From: Mesorhizobium sp. M1C.F.Ca.ET.210.01.1.1
Lineage (GTDB): Bacteria; Pseudomonadota; Alphaproteobacteria; Rhizobiales; Rhizobiaceae
Direction: 5' to 3'
Assembly: GCF_004791585.1 (NCBI RefSeq)
Contig: NZ_SRUU01000007.1
Span: 62,001 to 126,000, forward strand
DNA length: 64,000 nucleotides
Each line of letters opens with the position of its first letter. The stretch's first letter is position 1. The position numbers and the translations under genes are program-made. The notes under the pieces are model-generated. The model ran no database searches and was not told where the DNA came from. It saw only the letters and a program-made list of their open reading frames with translations. Positions 1 to 9,773 of this stretch are shown in pieces.

Positions 1-214
1 GCGCCGCCGCCGCCGCGCCCCACATGTCTCCGGTATCGGCAAAGCCATGCAGCAGCACGACCGCGGGACCTTTGCCGCCGACGCGCACGTAGAGGCTCGT
101 GCCGTTGGTTTCGACGGACTGCGTCTTGAAACCCGGCGGAAAAGGAACGATGCGTGCCATAGCCGGCAAGGTAACAAGAAGCATGCCCAACCAGGCCAAC
201 ACGATCTTGCGCAT
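1..214 (-). CDS. Alpha/beta hydrolase, exported, N-terminal part only
   Basis: Only the first 71 codons lie in the window; the gene runs off the left edge. The start ATG (212-214) follows a CTGGAG ribosome site; an in-frame ATG six codons upstream has none. Residues 1-20 form a signal peptide (MRKIVLAW then a hydrophobic core ending in AMA). The mature part begins with IVPFPPGF and reaches VVLLHGFADTGDMWG, the His-Gly oxyanion-hole motif near the first strands of alpha/beta hydrolases of the epoxide-hydrolase/haloalkane-dehalogenase type. The nucleophile elbow and catalytic triad are outside the window, so the substrate cannot be inferred. The product is probably periplasmic. Confidence 0.75.
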   Translation of the reverse strand, partial: MRKIVLAWLGMLLVTLPAMARIVPFPPGFKTQSVETNGTSLYVRVGGKGPAVVLLHGFADTGDMWGAAAAA

Positions 215-312
215 ATCATTCTCCAGAGACATTGAGTTATCTGCGGCAGCGTCGCCCGCGCACGCGTTTCGAACACTAACAGGCTTTTCACCTTGCGTAT
301 GGGGAAGAATCG

Positions 313-343
313 AAAAGGGCGTGGCAGCTGCCACGCCCTTTTT
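313..343 (-). terminator. Intrinsic terminator downstream of the MFS exporter gene
   Basis: A 14-base perfect inverted repeat (AAAAGGGCGTGGCA, 2-base centre, TGCCACGCCCTTTT) is flanked by A and T runs, so it can end transcripts from either side. It lies 23 bases past the stop of the MFS gene on the minus strand. Confidence 0.8.
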
Positions 344-365
344 CGAGTCCTGAAGATCGACGGTT

Positions 366-1610
366 TTAACTGGCCGCCGCGTGCGCCTTCCGCGCTTCCT
401 TCATGTTGGGCAGGAACACTGTCAGCAGGCCGAGGAAAGGCAGGTACGAGCAGATCTGGTAGACGAAGTCGATGCCCTTCATGTCGGCGATGACGCCGAG
501 CACCGCGGCGGCTATGCCGCCCATGCCGAAGGCGAAGCCGAAGAAGATGCCGGCAATCATGCCGACGCGGCCGGGGACCAGTTCCTGCGCGAAGACGACG
601 ATGTTGGAGAAGGCCGACGACAGGATCAGGCCGATCAGCACGGTGAGCACCATCGTCCATTCGAGGTTGGCGTAGGGGAGCGCCAGCGTGAAGGGCAGCA
701 CGCCGACGATCGAGAACCAGATCATCGCCTTCTGTCCGTAGCGGTCGCCGAATGGGCCGCCGAGCAGAATGCCCAGCGCCGAGGCGCCGAGGAACAGAAA
801 CAGCATCACCTGTGACATCTGCACCGAAACGCCAAACTTATGGATGGCGTAGAAGGTGTAGTAGCTGGAAAGCGAGGCGATATAGGCGTTCTTGGTCAGC
901 ACCAGCAGCGTCAGCACCGCCAATGCCCACATGACCTTGCTGCGCGGAAAGGGCGAGACATGGGCCACCTGCTTGCGGGTGGCCATCGAGGCGCGCAGCC
1001 GGCTGTACCAGCCGCTGACCTGCCACAGCACGACGATGCCGATCAGCGAGCCGATGGCGAACCAGGAAATGCTGGTCTGGCCGAAAGGCACGACGATGAA
1101 GGCGGCGAGCAGCGGCCCCATCGCCTGGCCGAAATTGCCACCGACCTGGAAGAGCGACTGCGCCAGGCCGAAGCGGCCGCCGGAAGCGAAGCGCGCGATG
1201 CGCGAGGATTCCGGATGGAAGATCGCCGAGCCGATGCCGATCAGCGAGGCGCCGATCAGGAGCAGCCAGTAGTGGCCGGCATGGGCAAGCACCACCAGCC
1301 CGACCAGCGACGAGGCCATTCCCCACGGCAAGGAATAGGGCATCGGCCGTTTGTCGGTGACCATGCCGATCACCGGCTGCAGCAGCGAGGCCGTCACCTG
1401 GAAGGTGAAGGTTAGAAGGCCGATCTGCCAGAAATCGAGACCGTAATTGTCCTTGAGCAGCGGATAAATAGCCGAAAGCAGCGACTGCATGATGTCGTTG
1501 ACGCAGTGGCAGAAGCTCACCGCAAGAATGACGGTGAAGGCCGTCGCTTGCGCCGAGGGGTGGCTGGCCGGCGCTGGGGTAGCGACGGCGGTGGCGGTCG
1601 TATCGGTCAA
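366..1610 (-). CDS. MFS exporter, fosmidomycin-resistance (Fsr) type
   Basis: A 414-residue major facilitator transporter with about 12 membrane segments. The N-terminal segment has the FCHCVNDIMQSLLSAIYP motif and is followed by a D-L-F-containing stretch and GMVTDKRPMPY, features of the Fsr drug-exporter group; PESSRIARFASG and GGPFGDRYGQ are further family-like loops. The chosen start is TTG at 1608-1610, 10 bases after GGAG. A longer frame reaches 1736 but would add a basic non-membrane tail and overlap the divergent AraC gene. Family length is about 400. The divergent AraC-type gene is the likely regulator. Export of a fosmidomycin-like or other small compound is inference from the family. 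Confidence 0.8.
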   Translation of the reverse strand: MTDTTATAVATPAPASHPSAQATAFTVILAVSFCHCVNDIMQSLLSAIYPLLKDNYGLDFWQIGLLTFTFQVTASLLQPVIGMVTDKRPMPYSLPWGMASSLVGLVVLAHAGHYWLLLIGASLIGIGSAIFHPESSRIARFASGGRFGLAQSLFQVGGNFGQAMGPLLAAFIVVPFGQTSISWFAIGSLIGIVVLWQVSGWYSRLRASMATRKQVAHVSPFPRSKVMWALAVLTLLVLTKNAYIASLSSYYTFYAIHKFGVSVQMSQVMLFLFLGASALGILLGGPFGDRYGQKAMIWFSIVGVLPFTLALPYANLEWTMVLTVLIGLILSSAFSNIVVFAQELVPGRVGMIAGIFFGFAFGMGGIAAAVLGVIADMKGIDFVYQICSYLPFLGLLTVFLPNMKEARKAHAAAS

Positions 1611-1687
1611 GGCAATGATGCTCCGTGGTCTTTTTGGCGGCGAACCGCAGGCAGTCTTATCGGACGCTTGCCTTATAATCGGCTTGA

Positions 1688-2617
1688 ATGGCGACTTCTT
1701 TCGTGGTTTGGTCCAATAGTTTCGCAAGTGGGCCACATCCGATGCCGCATGGCCGGGAAATCTTCAGGGGCGACGCCGCCGAGCTCGGCCGGCTGCACGA
1801 AAGCCGTTGGCAATGGCTGGAGGAGGCGGTTGGGCCGGCGGTCGCGCTGCCGACCGAATATCCCGACGGCTACCACGTGCCCCAGCACCGCCACAGCCGC
1901 AGCCAGTTGCTGCATGCGCTGGTCGGCGTGGTGCTGGTGACGACAAAGCACGGACGCTGGATGGTGCCGCCGGACCATGCGATGTGGATACCGGCCGGCA
2001 TCGAGCATTCCGTCGAGATGCTTGGCGATGTCTCGATGCGCTCCGTCTATGTCATGCCGGGCGCCATTCCCGGACTGCCGGAGGGATTGCGCGTCGTCGG
2101 CATCACCGAACTGATGCACAGCCTGATCGTGGAATCGGAAAAGCTGCCGCAGGGCGGCGAGCTCGAAGGGCGCGCCAGTCTGATCATGGGGCTTCTGCTG
2201 CACGAGATCCCGAACCTGCCGGAGCGGCCGCTCGGCCTGCCTTTCCCGTCGGACCCGAAGCTCACGGCGCTTTGCCGGCGGTTTGTCGCCGCTCCCTCGC
2301 CCCATGCGACGATCGACGAATGGGCGGACGCCGCAGGCATGAGCCGGCGCTCCTTCACCCGCGCCTTCCACCGCCAGACCGGGCTGTCATTGTCGACATG
2401 GCGCCAGCAGGCCTGCCTGTTCGCAGCGCTGCCGAGGCTCGCCGACGGCGAGCCGATAACCAGGGTGGCGCTCGATCTCGGCTATGACAGTGTGCCGGCC
2501 TTCATCACCATGTTCAAGCGGATGCTCGGGGCCTCGCCGCGCGGCTACATGCGCGGCGCGCGCGAGGGGATTAAACGGCCGGCAGGTTCGGCCCAGGCCA
2601 GCAGCGCCGCAGCTTGA
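1688..2617 (+). CDS. AraC-family transcriptional regulator with N-terminal cupin domain
   Basis: A 309-residue protein. Residues about 50-140 form a cupin-like sensor (HVPQHRHSRSQLLHAL, then WMVPPDHAMWIPAGIEH, as in AraC_binding domains), and residues about 200-290 carry two helix-turn-helix units (TIDEWADAAGMSRRSFTRAF and ALDLGYDSVPAFITMFKR) typical of AraC/XylS regulators. It is divergent from the Fsr-type exporter with only about 80 bases between, so it probably controls that gene. A TATAAT box at 1674-1679 would put transcription start near 1686, so either the message is nearly leaderless or translation starts at the in-frame ATG at 1742. The ligand is unknown. Confidence 0.85.
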   Translation: MATSFVVWSNSFASGPHPMPHGREIFRGDAAELGRLHESRWQWLEEAVGPAVALPTEYPDGYHVPQHRHSRSQLLHALVGVVLVTTKHGRWMVPPDHAMWIPAGIEHSVEMLGDVSMRSVYVMPGAIPGLPEGLRVVGITELMHSLIVESEKLPQGGELEGRASLIMGLLLHEIPNLPERPLGLPFPSDPKLTALCRRFVAAPSPHATIDEWADAAGMSRRSFTRAFHRQTGLSLSTWRQQACLFAALPRLADGEPITRVALDLGYDSVPAFITMFKRMLGASPRGYMRGAREGIKRPAGSAQASSAAA

Positions 2618-2671
2618 AGCGCGTCGCGCGGAAATGTATTCAGGCAACGCGTCTTAAGCCTTTGTTTTGAC

Positions 2672-2741
2672 GCATGTCGTTCTCCCAAAACCGCTGCGCA
2701 CTCTCGGGTCAAGCCCGAGGGCATGCTCTTGGGCGACGTGC
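2672..2741. repeat. Palindromic intergenic repeat at the 3' end of prs
   Basis: Outer arms GCATGTCG (2672-2679) and CGACGTGC (2734-2741) pair with one mismatch, continued by CCCAA/TTGGG. An inner hairpin CTCGGG/CCCGAG (2703-2708, 2714-2719) sits in the middle. It begins two bases past the prs stop codon and may help end or protect that transcript. The outer part looks like a repeat widespread in rhizobial genomes, from memory. Confidence 0.55.
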
Positions 2742-2742
2742 A

Positions 2743-3678
<936 letters not shown>

Positions 3679-3834
3679 GCACCGTTCCTGGTGAAGGATG
3701 GAGAGACTCTCATGAGCCTTTTATGCGGGCTTTTAGCGGTCCGCGCCGGTATTGCAAGCCTCGAGATCGGGAATCCTTCGACAAGGCGCAACAAAGGCCG
3801 TCGGCATCGCAAGCCGGCAACACAACAGGTCGCT

Positions 3835-4440
3835 CTAGCCGGCGCCACCGCTGCCGAGCCAAGCGGTGAACTGGTCGATCGTCTGATCGGCGATCGCCTG
3901 CATGGTTGCGGGCGCCACCGCCGGCCAGCCCTCGGTGCTGCCGACGGAAGGCGCCTTCTGCTGGCCGTTGATGCGATGCAGGCGGTTGCCCGATGGGTCG
4001 TAGACGTCCCAGACGTAGATGACGGTGGTGTCCTTGCCTTCGGACATCGTTGAAAAATAGCCTTTCAGCACATGCGTCGCCGTCTGGTCGGCGCTGCCGA
4101 CAAGCGTCACGCCGCGCTGCCTGGCGCGTGTCTGCAGTTCCGCCGTCAGGGGCGCCGCGGCCTCCACCGAAGCGCCGACGATCGGCGCCACCTGCAGCCG
4201 GGTCTTGGCGAGGGCCGCGGCCTGAGCCGGCGTGCCGGCTGTCGAAGCCGCCGGTGCAGGGGCCGGCGAGGTCGTCGTCGGCGACGTGGTGGCCGACATG
4301 CCTTGAGTGGCCGGCGAGGATTGGGCCGAATTCGCGGGTGGGGTGACAGCCGATGGATCGAGGACGTCCTTGGCGTTGGTGCAAGCGGTAAGCGCCAGCG
4401 CCGCAAGCAATGACACGGTCGTCACCTGCGATCGTCTCAT
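3835..4440 (-). CDS. Putative outer-envelope lipoprotein, unknown function
   Basis: A 201-residue protein with a lipoprotein signal peptide: MRRSQV, a hydrophobic stretch, then the lipobox LTAC (Cys20). Residues about 25-80 are a low-complexity Ser/Thr/Pro/Ala linker (TTSPTTTSPAPAPAAST). The rest is a small globular domain with repeated strand-like segments (VTLVGSADQTATHVLKGYFS, TTVIYVWDVYDPSGNRLHRI), resembling domains of envelope lipoproteins that resist detection by simple motifs. It lies between prs and the M24-fold gene on the same strand and is separated from both by more than 50 bases. No function is assigned. Confidence 0.75.
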   Translation of the reverse strand: MRRSQVTTVSLLAALALTACTNAKDVLDPSAVTPPANSAQSSPATQGMSATTSPTTTSPAPAPAASTAGTPAQAAALAKTRLQVAPIVGASVEAAAPLTAELQTRARQRGVTLVGSADQTATHVLKGYFSTMSEGKDTTVIYVWDVYDPSGNRLHRINGQQKAPSVGSTEGWPAVAPATMQAIADQTIDQFTAWLGSGGAG

Positions 4441-4494
4441 TTGCCCGAAACTCCCTGGCGGCGAACGCCCCCGCGTGAACCAACCATTATGGAT

Positions 4495-5646
4495 TCACTG
4501 CACGATCAAGTCGAGATCATGGCGGGAGAGCGGCTTCGGCGCCGATTCCGTGGTGAGGTAGGTGCGGCCAAGCGTCATCGCGGTCTCGGTTTCGGAATCC
4601 ATGATGATCATGTGCGCGAACAGCGTCATGCTGGGCGCGATCGGTTCGGGATTGCCCTGGTAGAACATCGGCATATCCATCCAGGACGGCGTGAAGCGGG
4701 CGCCGAGCGAATAGCCGCAGGCGTTCAGCCGGTGCTTTGTCAGGTTGTGCGCCTCGAGCGTGCGGGCATGCGCGTCGAAGACGTCGCCGAAAGTATTGCC
4801 CGGCGTCATCGCCTTCTCGACCGCAAGCAGCGCCGCGCGGGCGGCGTCGAACAGTTCCTGATGGCGCTTCGAGACCTTGCCGGTCAGGACCGTGCGCATC
4901 ATCGCCGCGTGGTAGTGATGGAAGACGCCCGCCCATTCGAGCGTCAGCTGGTCGTTCTTGGTGAGCTTGCGACGCCCGGCCTTGTAGCGGCAGAGCAGGG
5001 CATCTGCGCCGGAGCCGATGATGAACTCGTTGGCGGGATAGTCGCCGCCGCCGGCAAAAATCGCTCCTTGCATGGCGGCCAGGATCAGCGCCTCGTCGCC
5101 GCCCTGCTTGATCAGCGGCAGCGCGGCGTCGAGCGCGTCGTCGGCGAGGCTTGCGGCCTTTTCGGCCTTTGCGATCTCGGCCGGACTCTTGAAGAGACGC
5201 AGCCGGCCGACGATGCCGGAGGCATCGGCGATCTGGCCGAAGGTCTGCAGCTGCTCGTCGACGCGGCGGCCATTGTAGGCGGTCAGGCCATGCGTGTCGT
5301 ATTCGACGCCGATGCGGGCGCCGAGCAGGTCGAGGTCATTGAGCAGGTTGCGCAGGTCGATCGCGGGATTGGCGCCGTCGCGATCGGTCCACAACATGAT
5401 GTTCTCGATGGTCGAGGTTTGGCGCGCCTGTCTCAAATCGGCGGAGCGGGTGAGCAGCACCATCGAGCCGTCGGCCTTCACCACCAGGCACTGGAAGAAG
5501 CAGAAGCCGAAGGTGTCGTAGCCGGTCAGCCAGTACATGCTCTCCTGCGCGAACAGCAGCACGGCGTCGAGCTTCTTCTCGGCCATCTCGATCAGCAGCC
5601 GGTCGCGCCGCGCGTCGAATTCCGAACGTTCGAAATGCAGCGCCAT
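4495..5646 (-). CDS. M24 (creatinase/aminopeptidase P) fold protein lacking metal ligands
   Basis: A 383-residue protein with the creatinase N-terminal domain (residues about 10-145, including LTGYDTFGF and RIGVEYDTHGL) and a C-terminal pita-bread domain (about 155-380). Metal-dependent M24 peptidases use Asp, Asp, His, Glu, Glu. Here the expected places read LEWAG (236-240), AAMMRT (247-252), CGYSLG (310-315), FAHMII (343-348) and TLGRTYLT (358-365), so none of the five ligands is evident. Creatinase also works without metal, so a hydrolase or non-enzymatic role is possible. Its ATG overlaps the stop of the pgeF gene by one base (TAATG), which suggests translational coupling. Confidence 0.85.
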   Translation of the reverse strand: MALHFERSEFDARRDRLLIEMAEKKLDAVLLFAQESMYWLTGYDTFGFCFFQCLVVKADGSMVLLTRSADLRQARQTSTIENIMLWTDRDGANPAIDLRNLLNDLDLLGARIGVEYDTHGLTAYNGRRVDEQLQTFGQIADASGIVGRLRLFKSPAEIAKAEKAASLADDALDAALPLIKQGGDEALILAAMQGAIFAGGGDYPANEFIIGSGADALLCRYKAGRRKLTKNDQLTLEWAGVFHHYHAAMMRTVLTGKVSKRHQELFDAARAALLAVEKAMTPGNTFGDVFDAHARTLEAHNLTKHRLNACGYSLGARFTPSWMDMPMFYQGNPEPIAPSMTLFAHMIIMDSETETAMTLGRTYLTTESAPKPLSRHDLDLIVQ

Positions 5647-6434
5647 TAGTCTTTCTCCAGAACGATTGCAGAAACCTGGCGCCCGTAATCCGCTTCCTTG
5701 CGGTGGGTGGTGCGCCGGTAGGAGTAGAAAAGATCCTCTTCCGCGTAGGTGCAGCGGCCGAGCCCTTCAGCGGTCACGCCGGCCTTGCGCAGCCGGTCGA
5801 CCGTATATCGGTTGAGGTCGAACATCGAGTGGCGAGGATTCGCCGACGACCTGAAATAGCGCTCATTGCCGGCGTCGTCCTCGACGAAGCGGGCGACGAA
5901 TTCGGGCCCGACCTCGTAATTGTCGGGTCCGATGGAAGGGCCGAGCACGGCAACAATGCGGTCCCGGCGGGCGCCGAGGCCTTCCATTGCTGCAACGGTG
6001 TTTTCGAGCACGCCCGTGAAGGCGCCTTTCCAGCCGGCATGGGCAGCGCCGATGACACGGGCCTCGGCGTCGGCGAACAGGATCGGCCCGCAATCGGCCG
6101 TCGAGGCGCCGACAGCGATGCCCGGCCGATCGGTGACGACGGCGTCGGCCTTGGGTCGCGGACCAGCAAAAGGCTCCCTGGCGATGACGACATCTGGGGA
6201 ATGGACCTGGTGCGCGGTGAGCAGATGATTCGCCGGCACGCCCATCCAGTCGGCGACGCGGCGACGGTTCTCGGCCACCAGCGTTTGATCGTCGCTGGAG
6301 CCCGTGCCGATGTTGAGGCCCTGGTAGATGCCGCTGGAGACGCCGCCGATACGGGTGAAGTAACCGTGACGGATGCCTTGTGCCTTCTGCAGGAGGGGCG
6401 AGCGTACTGGATCGGGTCTGGTCTGATTCAGCAT
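5646..6434 (-). CDS. pgeF: PgeF/YfiH-family multicopper-oxidase-like protein (peptidoglycan editing factor)
   Basis: A 262-residue member of the YfiH/LACC1 family (Cu-oxidase_4), which acts on purine nucleosides in some members and limits mis-incorporation of amino acids into peptidoglycan precursors in Escherichia coli. The zinc-site residues are visible: HQVHSP, TADCGPILF and AHAGWKGAFTGVL; RCTYAEEDLFYSYRR near the C-terminus is also typical. Length fits the family (about 250). The start ATG is at 6432-6434. In many alphaproteobacteria this gene is found beside lgt and the NDUFAF7-like methyltransferase, as here. Confidence 0.9.
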   Translation of the reverse strand: MLNQTRPDPVRSPLLQKAQGIRHGYFTRIGGVSSGIYQGLNIGTGSSDDQTLVAENRRRVADWMGVPANHLLTAHQVHSPDVVIAREPFAGPRPKADAVVTDRPGIAVGASTADCGPILFADAEARVIGAAHAGWKGAFTGVLENTVAAMEGLGARRDRIVAVLGPSIGPDNYEVGPEFVARFVEDDAGNERYFRSSANPRHSMFDLNRYTVDRLRKAGVTAEGLGRCTYAEEDLFYSYRRTTHRKEADYGRQVSAIVLEKD

Positions 6435-6467
6435 GGATGGGTTGTTGTCCGCGTGGGCGATTTCGTC

Positions 6468-6556
6468 AAGGTGAAGTTCGGCAAGGGTGAAGTTCGGGCA
6501 GGTGGCGATGTTCGGAAGTGGCGATGTTCGGAAGTGGCGATGTTCGGGAAGTGGCC
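6468..6556. repeat. Short tandem repeat between pgeF and the NDUFAF7-like gene
   Basis: Two imperfect copies of AAGGTGAAGTTCGGC (from 6468 and 6483) are followed by GTGGCGATGTTCGGAA at 6502-6517 and 6518-6533, a 17-base variant at 6534-6550 and the start of a fourth unit. The array lies in the 152-base gap before pgeF. Tandem arrays of this size tend to vary between strains. Confidence 0.8.
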
Positions 6557-6586
6557 GGGGCAGCTTGCACGGGTTCCCTGCCGATG

Positions 6587-7654
6587 TCAGCCGGTTTTCG
6601 CCGCCGGCAGGATCTTCATTACCTTGAACAGGCGCCCCATTGCATCGGTGCCGGCGAGGCGTTCGACCGCGTCGGAAATCGCCTGCCGCTCGCCGTCGTC
6701 GGCCTTGGCGCCGAGTGCGCCGGCGCGCTCGAGCAGGCCCATGCCGAGCAGGAATTCGCCCTGCGTGGTCAGTTCGGCGTTGAGGCCATGCGCCCGGGCG
6801 GTCGCGGCCAGGGCGGAGAAGTCTACATGGGCGGTGAGATCGGCTTCGCCGGGATTGGCCAGCACATCCTCATGATCGTGCCTGCGCACAGCCTGCAATG
6901 TGTCGCCGATGCCCGGCTCAAGATGGCCGTAGTCGATGAACAGGCCGGCGCCGCCCTGGCCGGCGATGCGCCCCGCAATCGCCGACATCAGCGCCGCGCG
7001 GGCCGGCGCCACCTCGACGATGGCGCCTTGCGGCGCATCCGCCGCGCCAGCCGGCAGCAGTGCAGAATCGACAGAGCCCGCACCGGCGAAAAAATGAAGA
7101 TTGTCGGCATCGTCGAGGCCGACCATGCGCTCGCGCCAACCTTCTCCGACACGGACGAACTGGCGAATCGGCACCGCGTCGAACAACTCGTTGCCGACGA
7201 TGAACAGCGGCTGTCGCGGCAGCGTGTCGATGGTCTGGTGCCAGGTCAGGGCAGCGCTCCGGTCGGCAAGCGTTTCCTTCTGGATTTCGGCCAGCCGGGG
7301 GCTGGTCTCGATCATGGCGACGGACGTGCCGGCGGCAAGCACCGGATCGAGGCGCGACCATGTGCGCAGCATGTCCTTCATCAGCGTGCCGCGGCCGGGG
7401 CCGATTTCGGCGAAGGTGGCGGGGTGCGGGCGCCCGGCGCCCTGCCAGGCCTGGTAAAGCCAGACGGCGACAAGCTCGCCGAACATCTGGCTGATCTCCG
7501 GCGCGGTGACGAAGTCGCCGGCTGCGCCGAAGGGCTCACGCGTCGTGTAGTAGCCGTCCTTGGGATCGAACAGGCAGAGCGCCATGTACTCGCTGACCGG
7601 GATCGGTCCCACCGCGCCGATCAGGTCGACGATGCGGTCGCTCAGCCGAGTCAT
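6587..7654 (-). CDS. SAM-dependent methyltransferase, NDUFAF7/MidA family
   Basis: A 355-residue member of the DUF185 (Methyltransf_28) family. Human NDUFAF7 methylates an arginine of the complex I subunit NDUFS2 during assembly, and alphaproteobacterial members are thought to do the same. The sequence has [20 protein letters not shown] followed by [12 protein letters not shown] near residues 35-65, the SAM-binding loop [14 protein letters not shown], and [10 protein letters not shown]. The start chosen is ATG at 7652-7654 because it overlaps the lgt stop by four bases (ATGA); a longer frame would extend into lgt. The overlap argues for co-translation with lgt. Confidence 0.9.
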   Translation of the reverse strand: MTRLSDRIVDLIGAVGPIPVSEYMALCLFDPKDGYYTTREPFGAAGDFVTAPEISQMFGELVAVWLYQAWQGAGRPHPATFAEIGPGRGTLMKDMLRTWSRLDPVLAAGTSVAMIETSPRLAEIQKETLADRSAALTWHQTIDTLPRQPLFIVGNELFDAVPIRQFVRVGEGWRERMVGLDDADNLHFFAGAGSVDSALLPAGAADAPQGAIVEVAPARAALMSAIAGRIAGQGGAGLFIDYGHLEPGIGDTLQAVRRHDHEDVLANPGEADLTAHVDFSALAATARAHGLNAELTTQGEFLLGMGLLERAGALGAKADDGERQAISDAVERLAGTDAMGRLFKVMKILPAAKTG

Positions 7655-8505
7655 GCCGGCAGCGTTTGCGTCATCGGCTTTGCCGTCGCCATGGCCCAAA
7701 TGCCGGCGAGCACCATCGGCGTGGACAGGATCATGCCCATGGTCAGCCAGTTGGTGCCGAGCAGATAGCCGAGCTGCTGGTCCGGCTCGCGGAAGAATTC
7801 GACGAAGATGCGCGACAGGCCATAGCCGCAGATGAAGGCGCCGCCGACGAAGCGCGGTGTCCTCAGCTTCAGCCGCGAATGGGTGAGGAAGCGCAGCACG
7901 AGAAACAGCACGAGGCCTTCAAGGAGCGCCTCGTAGAGCTGGCTCGGATGGCGGGTATACGGCCCGCCATTGGGAAATTCGATCGCCCAGGGTACGTCCG
8001 AAGGCCGGCCCCAGAGCTCCGAATTGATGAAATTGGCCACGCGCACCAGCCCGAGGCCGACCGGCACGCCGGCGGAGACGACGTCGAACAGCGTCCAGGT
8101 GTGGATGCCGCGCTTGATCGAGAACAGCGTCATGGCGAGGATGACACCGAGCAGCCCGCCGTGGAACGACATGCCGCCCTGCCAGACGGCAAAAATGTCG
8201 AGCGGATGTGCGATGTAGCGCGGCAGGTCGTAAAACAACACGAAACCAGTGCGTCCGCCGAGCACCACGCCGATTGCCGCCCAGACGATGAAATCGTCGA
8301 GGTCTTCCGGCTTCATCGGCAGCTTGCCGTCCGGCCAAAGGCGGGGGTTGGTGACCAGCCGCTTGGCGTACCACCAGGCAAAGAGGATGCCGACGATGTA
8401 GCCGACGCCATACCAATGCACCGCCAGCGGTCCGATATGGACGATGACCGGATCTATGTTGGGGAAGGGCAGGGAGGCCAGCGGCAGCAGGAAATATTCG
8501 CTCAA
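7651..8505 (-). CDS. lgt: Prolipoprotein diacylglyceryl transferase
   Basis: Inner-membrane enzyme that moves diacylglycerol from phosphatidylglycerol to the lipobox cysteine of prolipoproteins, the first step of lipoprotein maturation. The sequence shows about seven membrane segments, the N-terminal [19 protein letters not shown], the family signature around [18 protein letters not shown], and [12 protein letters not shown]. The best start is TTG at 8503-8505, preceded by GGGAG; it gives 284 residues, the usual length, while the longer frame to 8589 adds a non-membrane tail. The stop overlaps the methyltransferase start by four bases. It is divergent from the UbiK-like gene. Confidence 0.93.
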   Translation of the reverse strand: MSEYFLLPLASLPFPNIDPVIVHIGPLAVHWYGVGYIVGILFAWWYAKRLVTNPRLWPDGKLPMKPEDLDDFIVWAAIGVVLGGRTGFVLFYDLPRYIAHPLDIFAVWQGGMSFHGGLLGVILAMTLFSIKRGIHTWTLFDVVSAGVPVGLGLVRVANFINSELWGRPSDVPWAIEFPNGGPYTRHPSQLYEALLEGLVLFLVLRFLTHSRLKLRTPRFVGGAFICGYGLSRIFVEFFREPDQQLGYLLGTNWLTMGMILSTPMVLAGIWAMATAKPMTQTLPA

Positions 8506-8636
8506 ACTGGGTCTCCCGGTTGCGGCGTCTGTCGGGCGCGGACCATGCGGCAGGGTTTTGGCGGGGTCAAGGCAAGGCTTCGCTTGCAATCCGTGTCGCT
8601 CGCCACTACGTCAAATCCAGCACGCGAGGATCTGCC

Positions 8637-8939
8637 ATGTCGAACGGACCGAACCGCATTCTCGATGAGTTCGCAAAGCTGATGACCGATGCCGCGGGTG
8701 CCGCCCAGGGCGTTCGGCGCGAGGTCGAGACGGCTTTTCGGGGGCAAGCCGAGCGCATCCTCAACTCCATGGATGTGGTGCAGCGCGAGGAGTTCGAGGC
8801 GGCGCGCGAGATGGCCGTCAAGGCCAGGGAAGACAACATCCAGCTTGCGGCGCGTATCGAAGCGCTCGAGGCAAAGCTCGCCGAATTGACCGGGCAGGCC
8901 GCACCGGCGGCTGCGGCGAAGCCCAGATCAAAAAAATAA
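8637..8939 (+). CDS. UbiK-like accessory factor (BMFP family)
   Basis: A 100-residue, mostly helical protein. Residues 1-60 match the membrane-fusogenic/UbiK type (NRILDEFAKLMTDAAGAAQG, then REEFEAAREMAVKAR) and residues 65-85 are a coiled coil (ARIEALEAKLAELTG), followed by an Ala/Pro/Lys tail. UbiK supports aerobic ubiquinone synthesis in gammaproteobacteria; that the alphaproteobacterial family does so is inference. The start ATG at 8637 has GAGGA at 8626-8630. It is divergent from lgt. Confidence 0.85.
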   Translation: MSNGPNRILDEFAKLMTDAAGAAQGVRREVETAFRGQAERILNSMDVVQREEFEAAREMAVKAREDNIQLAARIEALEAKLAELTGQAAPAAAAKPRSKK

Positions 8940-9254
8940 TCCCTAAACTTTTCCACAAAGCGCGATCCGAAAAATCGCTTTGCCGTGAATCGCTTACCGG
9001 CATTGCATGAATCTTTTTGACAGCGCCTTTCCACATGCGAATGACGCAGTGCGAAAAATTGGGCTGTTCACGCGACTCCCGATCAATAGACTGAATTTGT
9101 TGCATGATTCGGAGCAGGGATCATGCGCCGGGCGGTTGGGTCCGGTTGGGGTCTTTGCGTTTGGAAAGCCCTGGCCGTCCGAGTTCTAGACAAGATTGTT
9201 CGTCGTGTGTGCCCCGCGGAGCGTGTGGCGCTCCCCTGAACACAGGAAGCATTC
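8940..9254. other. Intergenic stretch without a recognisable gene
   Basis: It holds an AAAGCG/CGCTTT hairpin (8957-8962 with 8976-8981), without a T run, just past the UbiK-like gene, and an inverted repeat GCATGAT/ATCATGC at 9102-9108 and 9120-9126. AGGAAG at 9244-9249 is the ribosome site of the next gene. I see no coding signal in either strand. Confidence 0.6.
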
Positions 9255-9755
9255 ATGGAACTCCTCGAACTCGAATTCTCCCGCGAAATCCACCCGGTGG
9301 ATGTCATCGAGCAGGTGGCGCACAACAATGACTGGTCCTTCGAGCGCGCCGGCGACGACGAGATTTCCATCTCGGTGGCCGGCAGTTGGACCGACTATCA
9401 CGTCTCCTTTTCCTGGATGGAGGATTTCGAGGCGCTGCATCTGGCCTGCGCTTTCGACATCAAGGTGTCGGAGACGCGCGCGCTCGAAGTGATGCGGCTG
9501 TTGTCGCTCATCAACGAGCAGATGCTGTTCGGCCATTTCGATCTGTGGGAGCAGGAAGGCGCGATCATGTTCCGGCAGTCGCTGCTGCTTGCCGGCGGCG
9601 TGGAGCCGTCGAGCCAGCAGGTCGAGGTGCTGTTGTCCTCGGCGCTCGAAGCCTGCGAATGCTATTTCCAGGCCTTCCAGTTCGTGGTCTGGTCGGGTAC
9701 ATCGGCCAAGGACGCGCTGTCCAGCGTGCTCTTTGAGACCCACGGGAACGCCTGA
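9255..9755 (+). CDS. YbjN-domain protein
   Basis: A 166-residue soluble protein of the YbjN family (structurally similar to type III secretion chaperones). Family-like features are the acidic N-terminus MELLELEFSREIHPVDVIEQ, DEISISVAGSWTDYHVSFSW, and LLSLINEQMLFGHFDLWEQE. Its biochemical role is not known. The start ATG follows AGGAAG. In related genomes I recall this gene directly before proC; here CsaA follows instead, 18 bases later, so these two genes are probably co-transcribed. Confidence 0.85.
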   Translation: MELLELEFSREIHPVDVIEQVAHNNDWSFERAGDDEISISVAGSWTDYHVSFSWMEDFEALHLACAFDIKVSETRALEVMRLLSLINEQMLFGHFDLWEQEGAIMFRQSLLLAGGVEPSSQQVEVLLSSALEACECYFQAFQFVVWSGTSAKDALSSVLFETHGNA

Positions 9756-9773
9756 ACCAGGCAGACACCAGCG

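Noticed and set aside
8957..8981. AAAGCG/CGCTTT hairpin past the UbiK-like gene as a terminator
   Set aside because: No T run follows; left as a minor feature in the intergenic entry.
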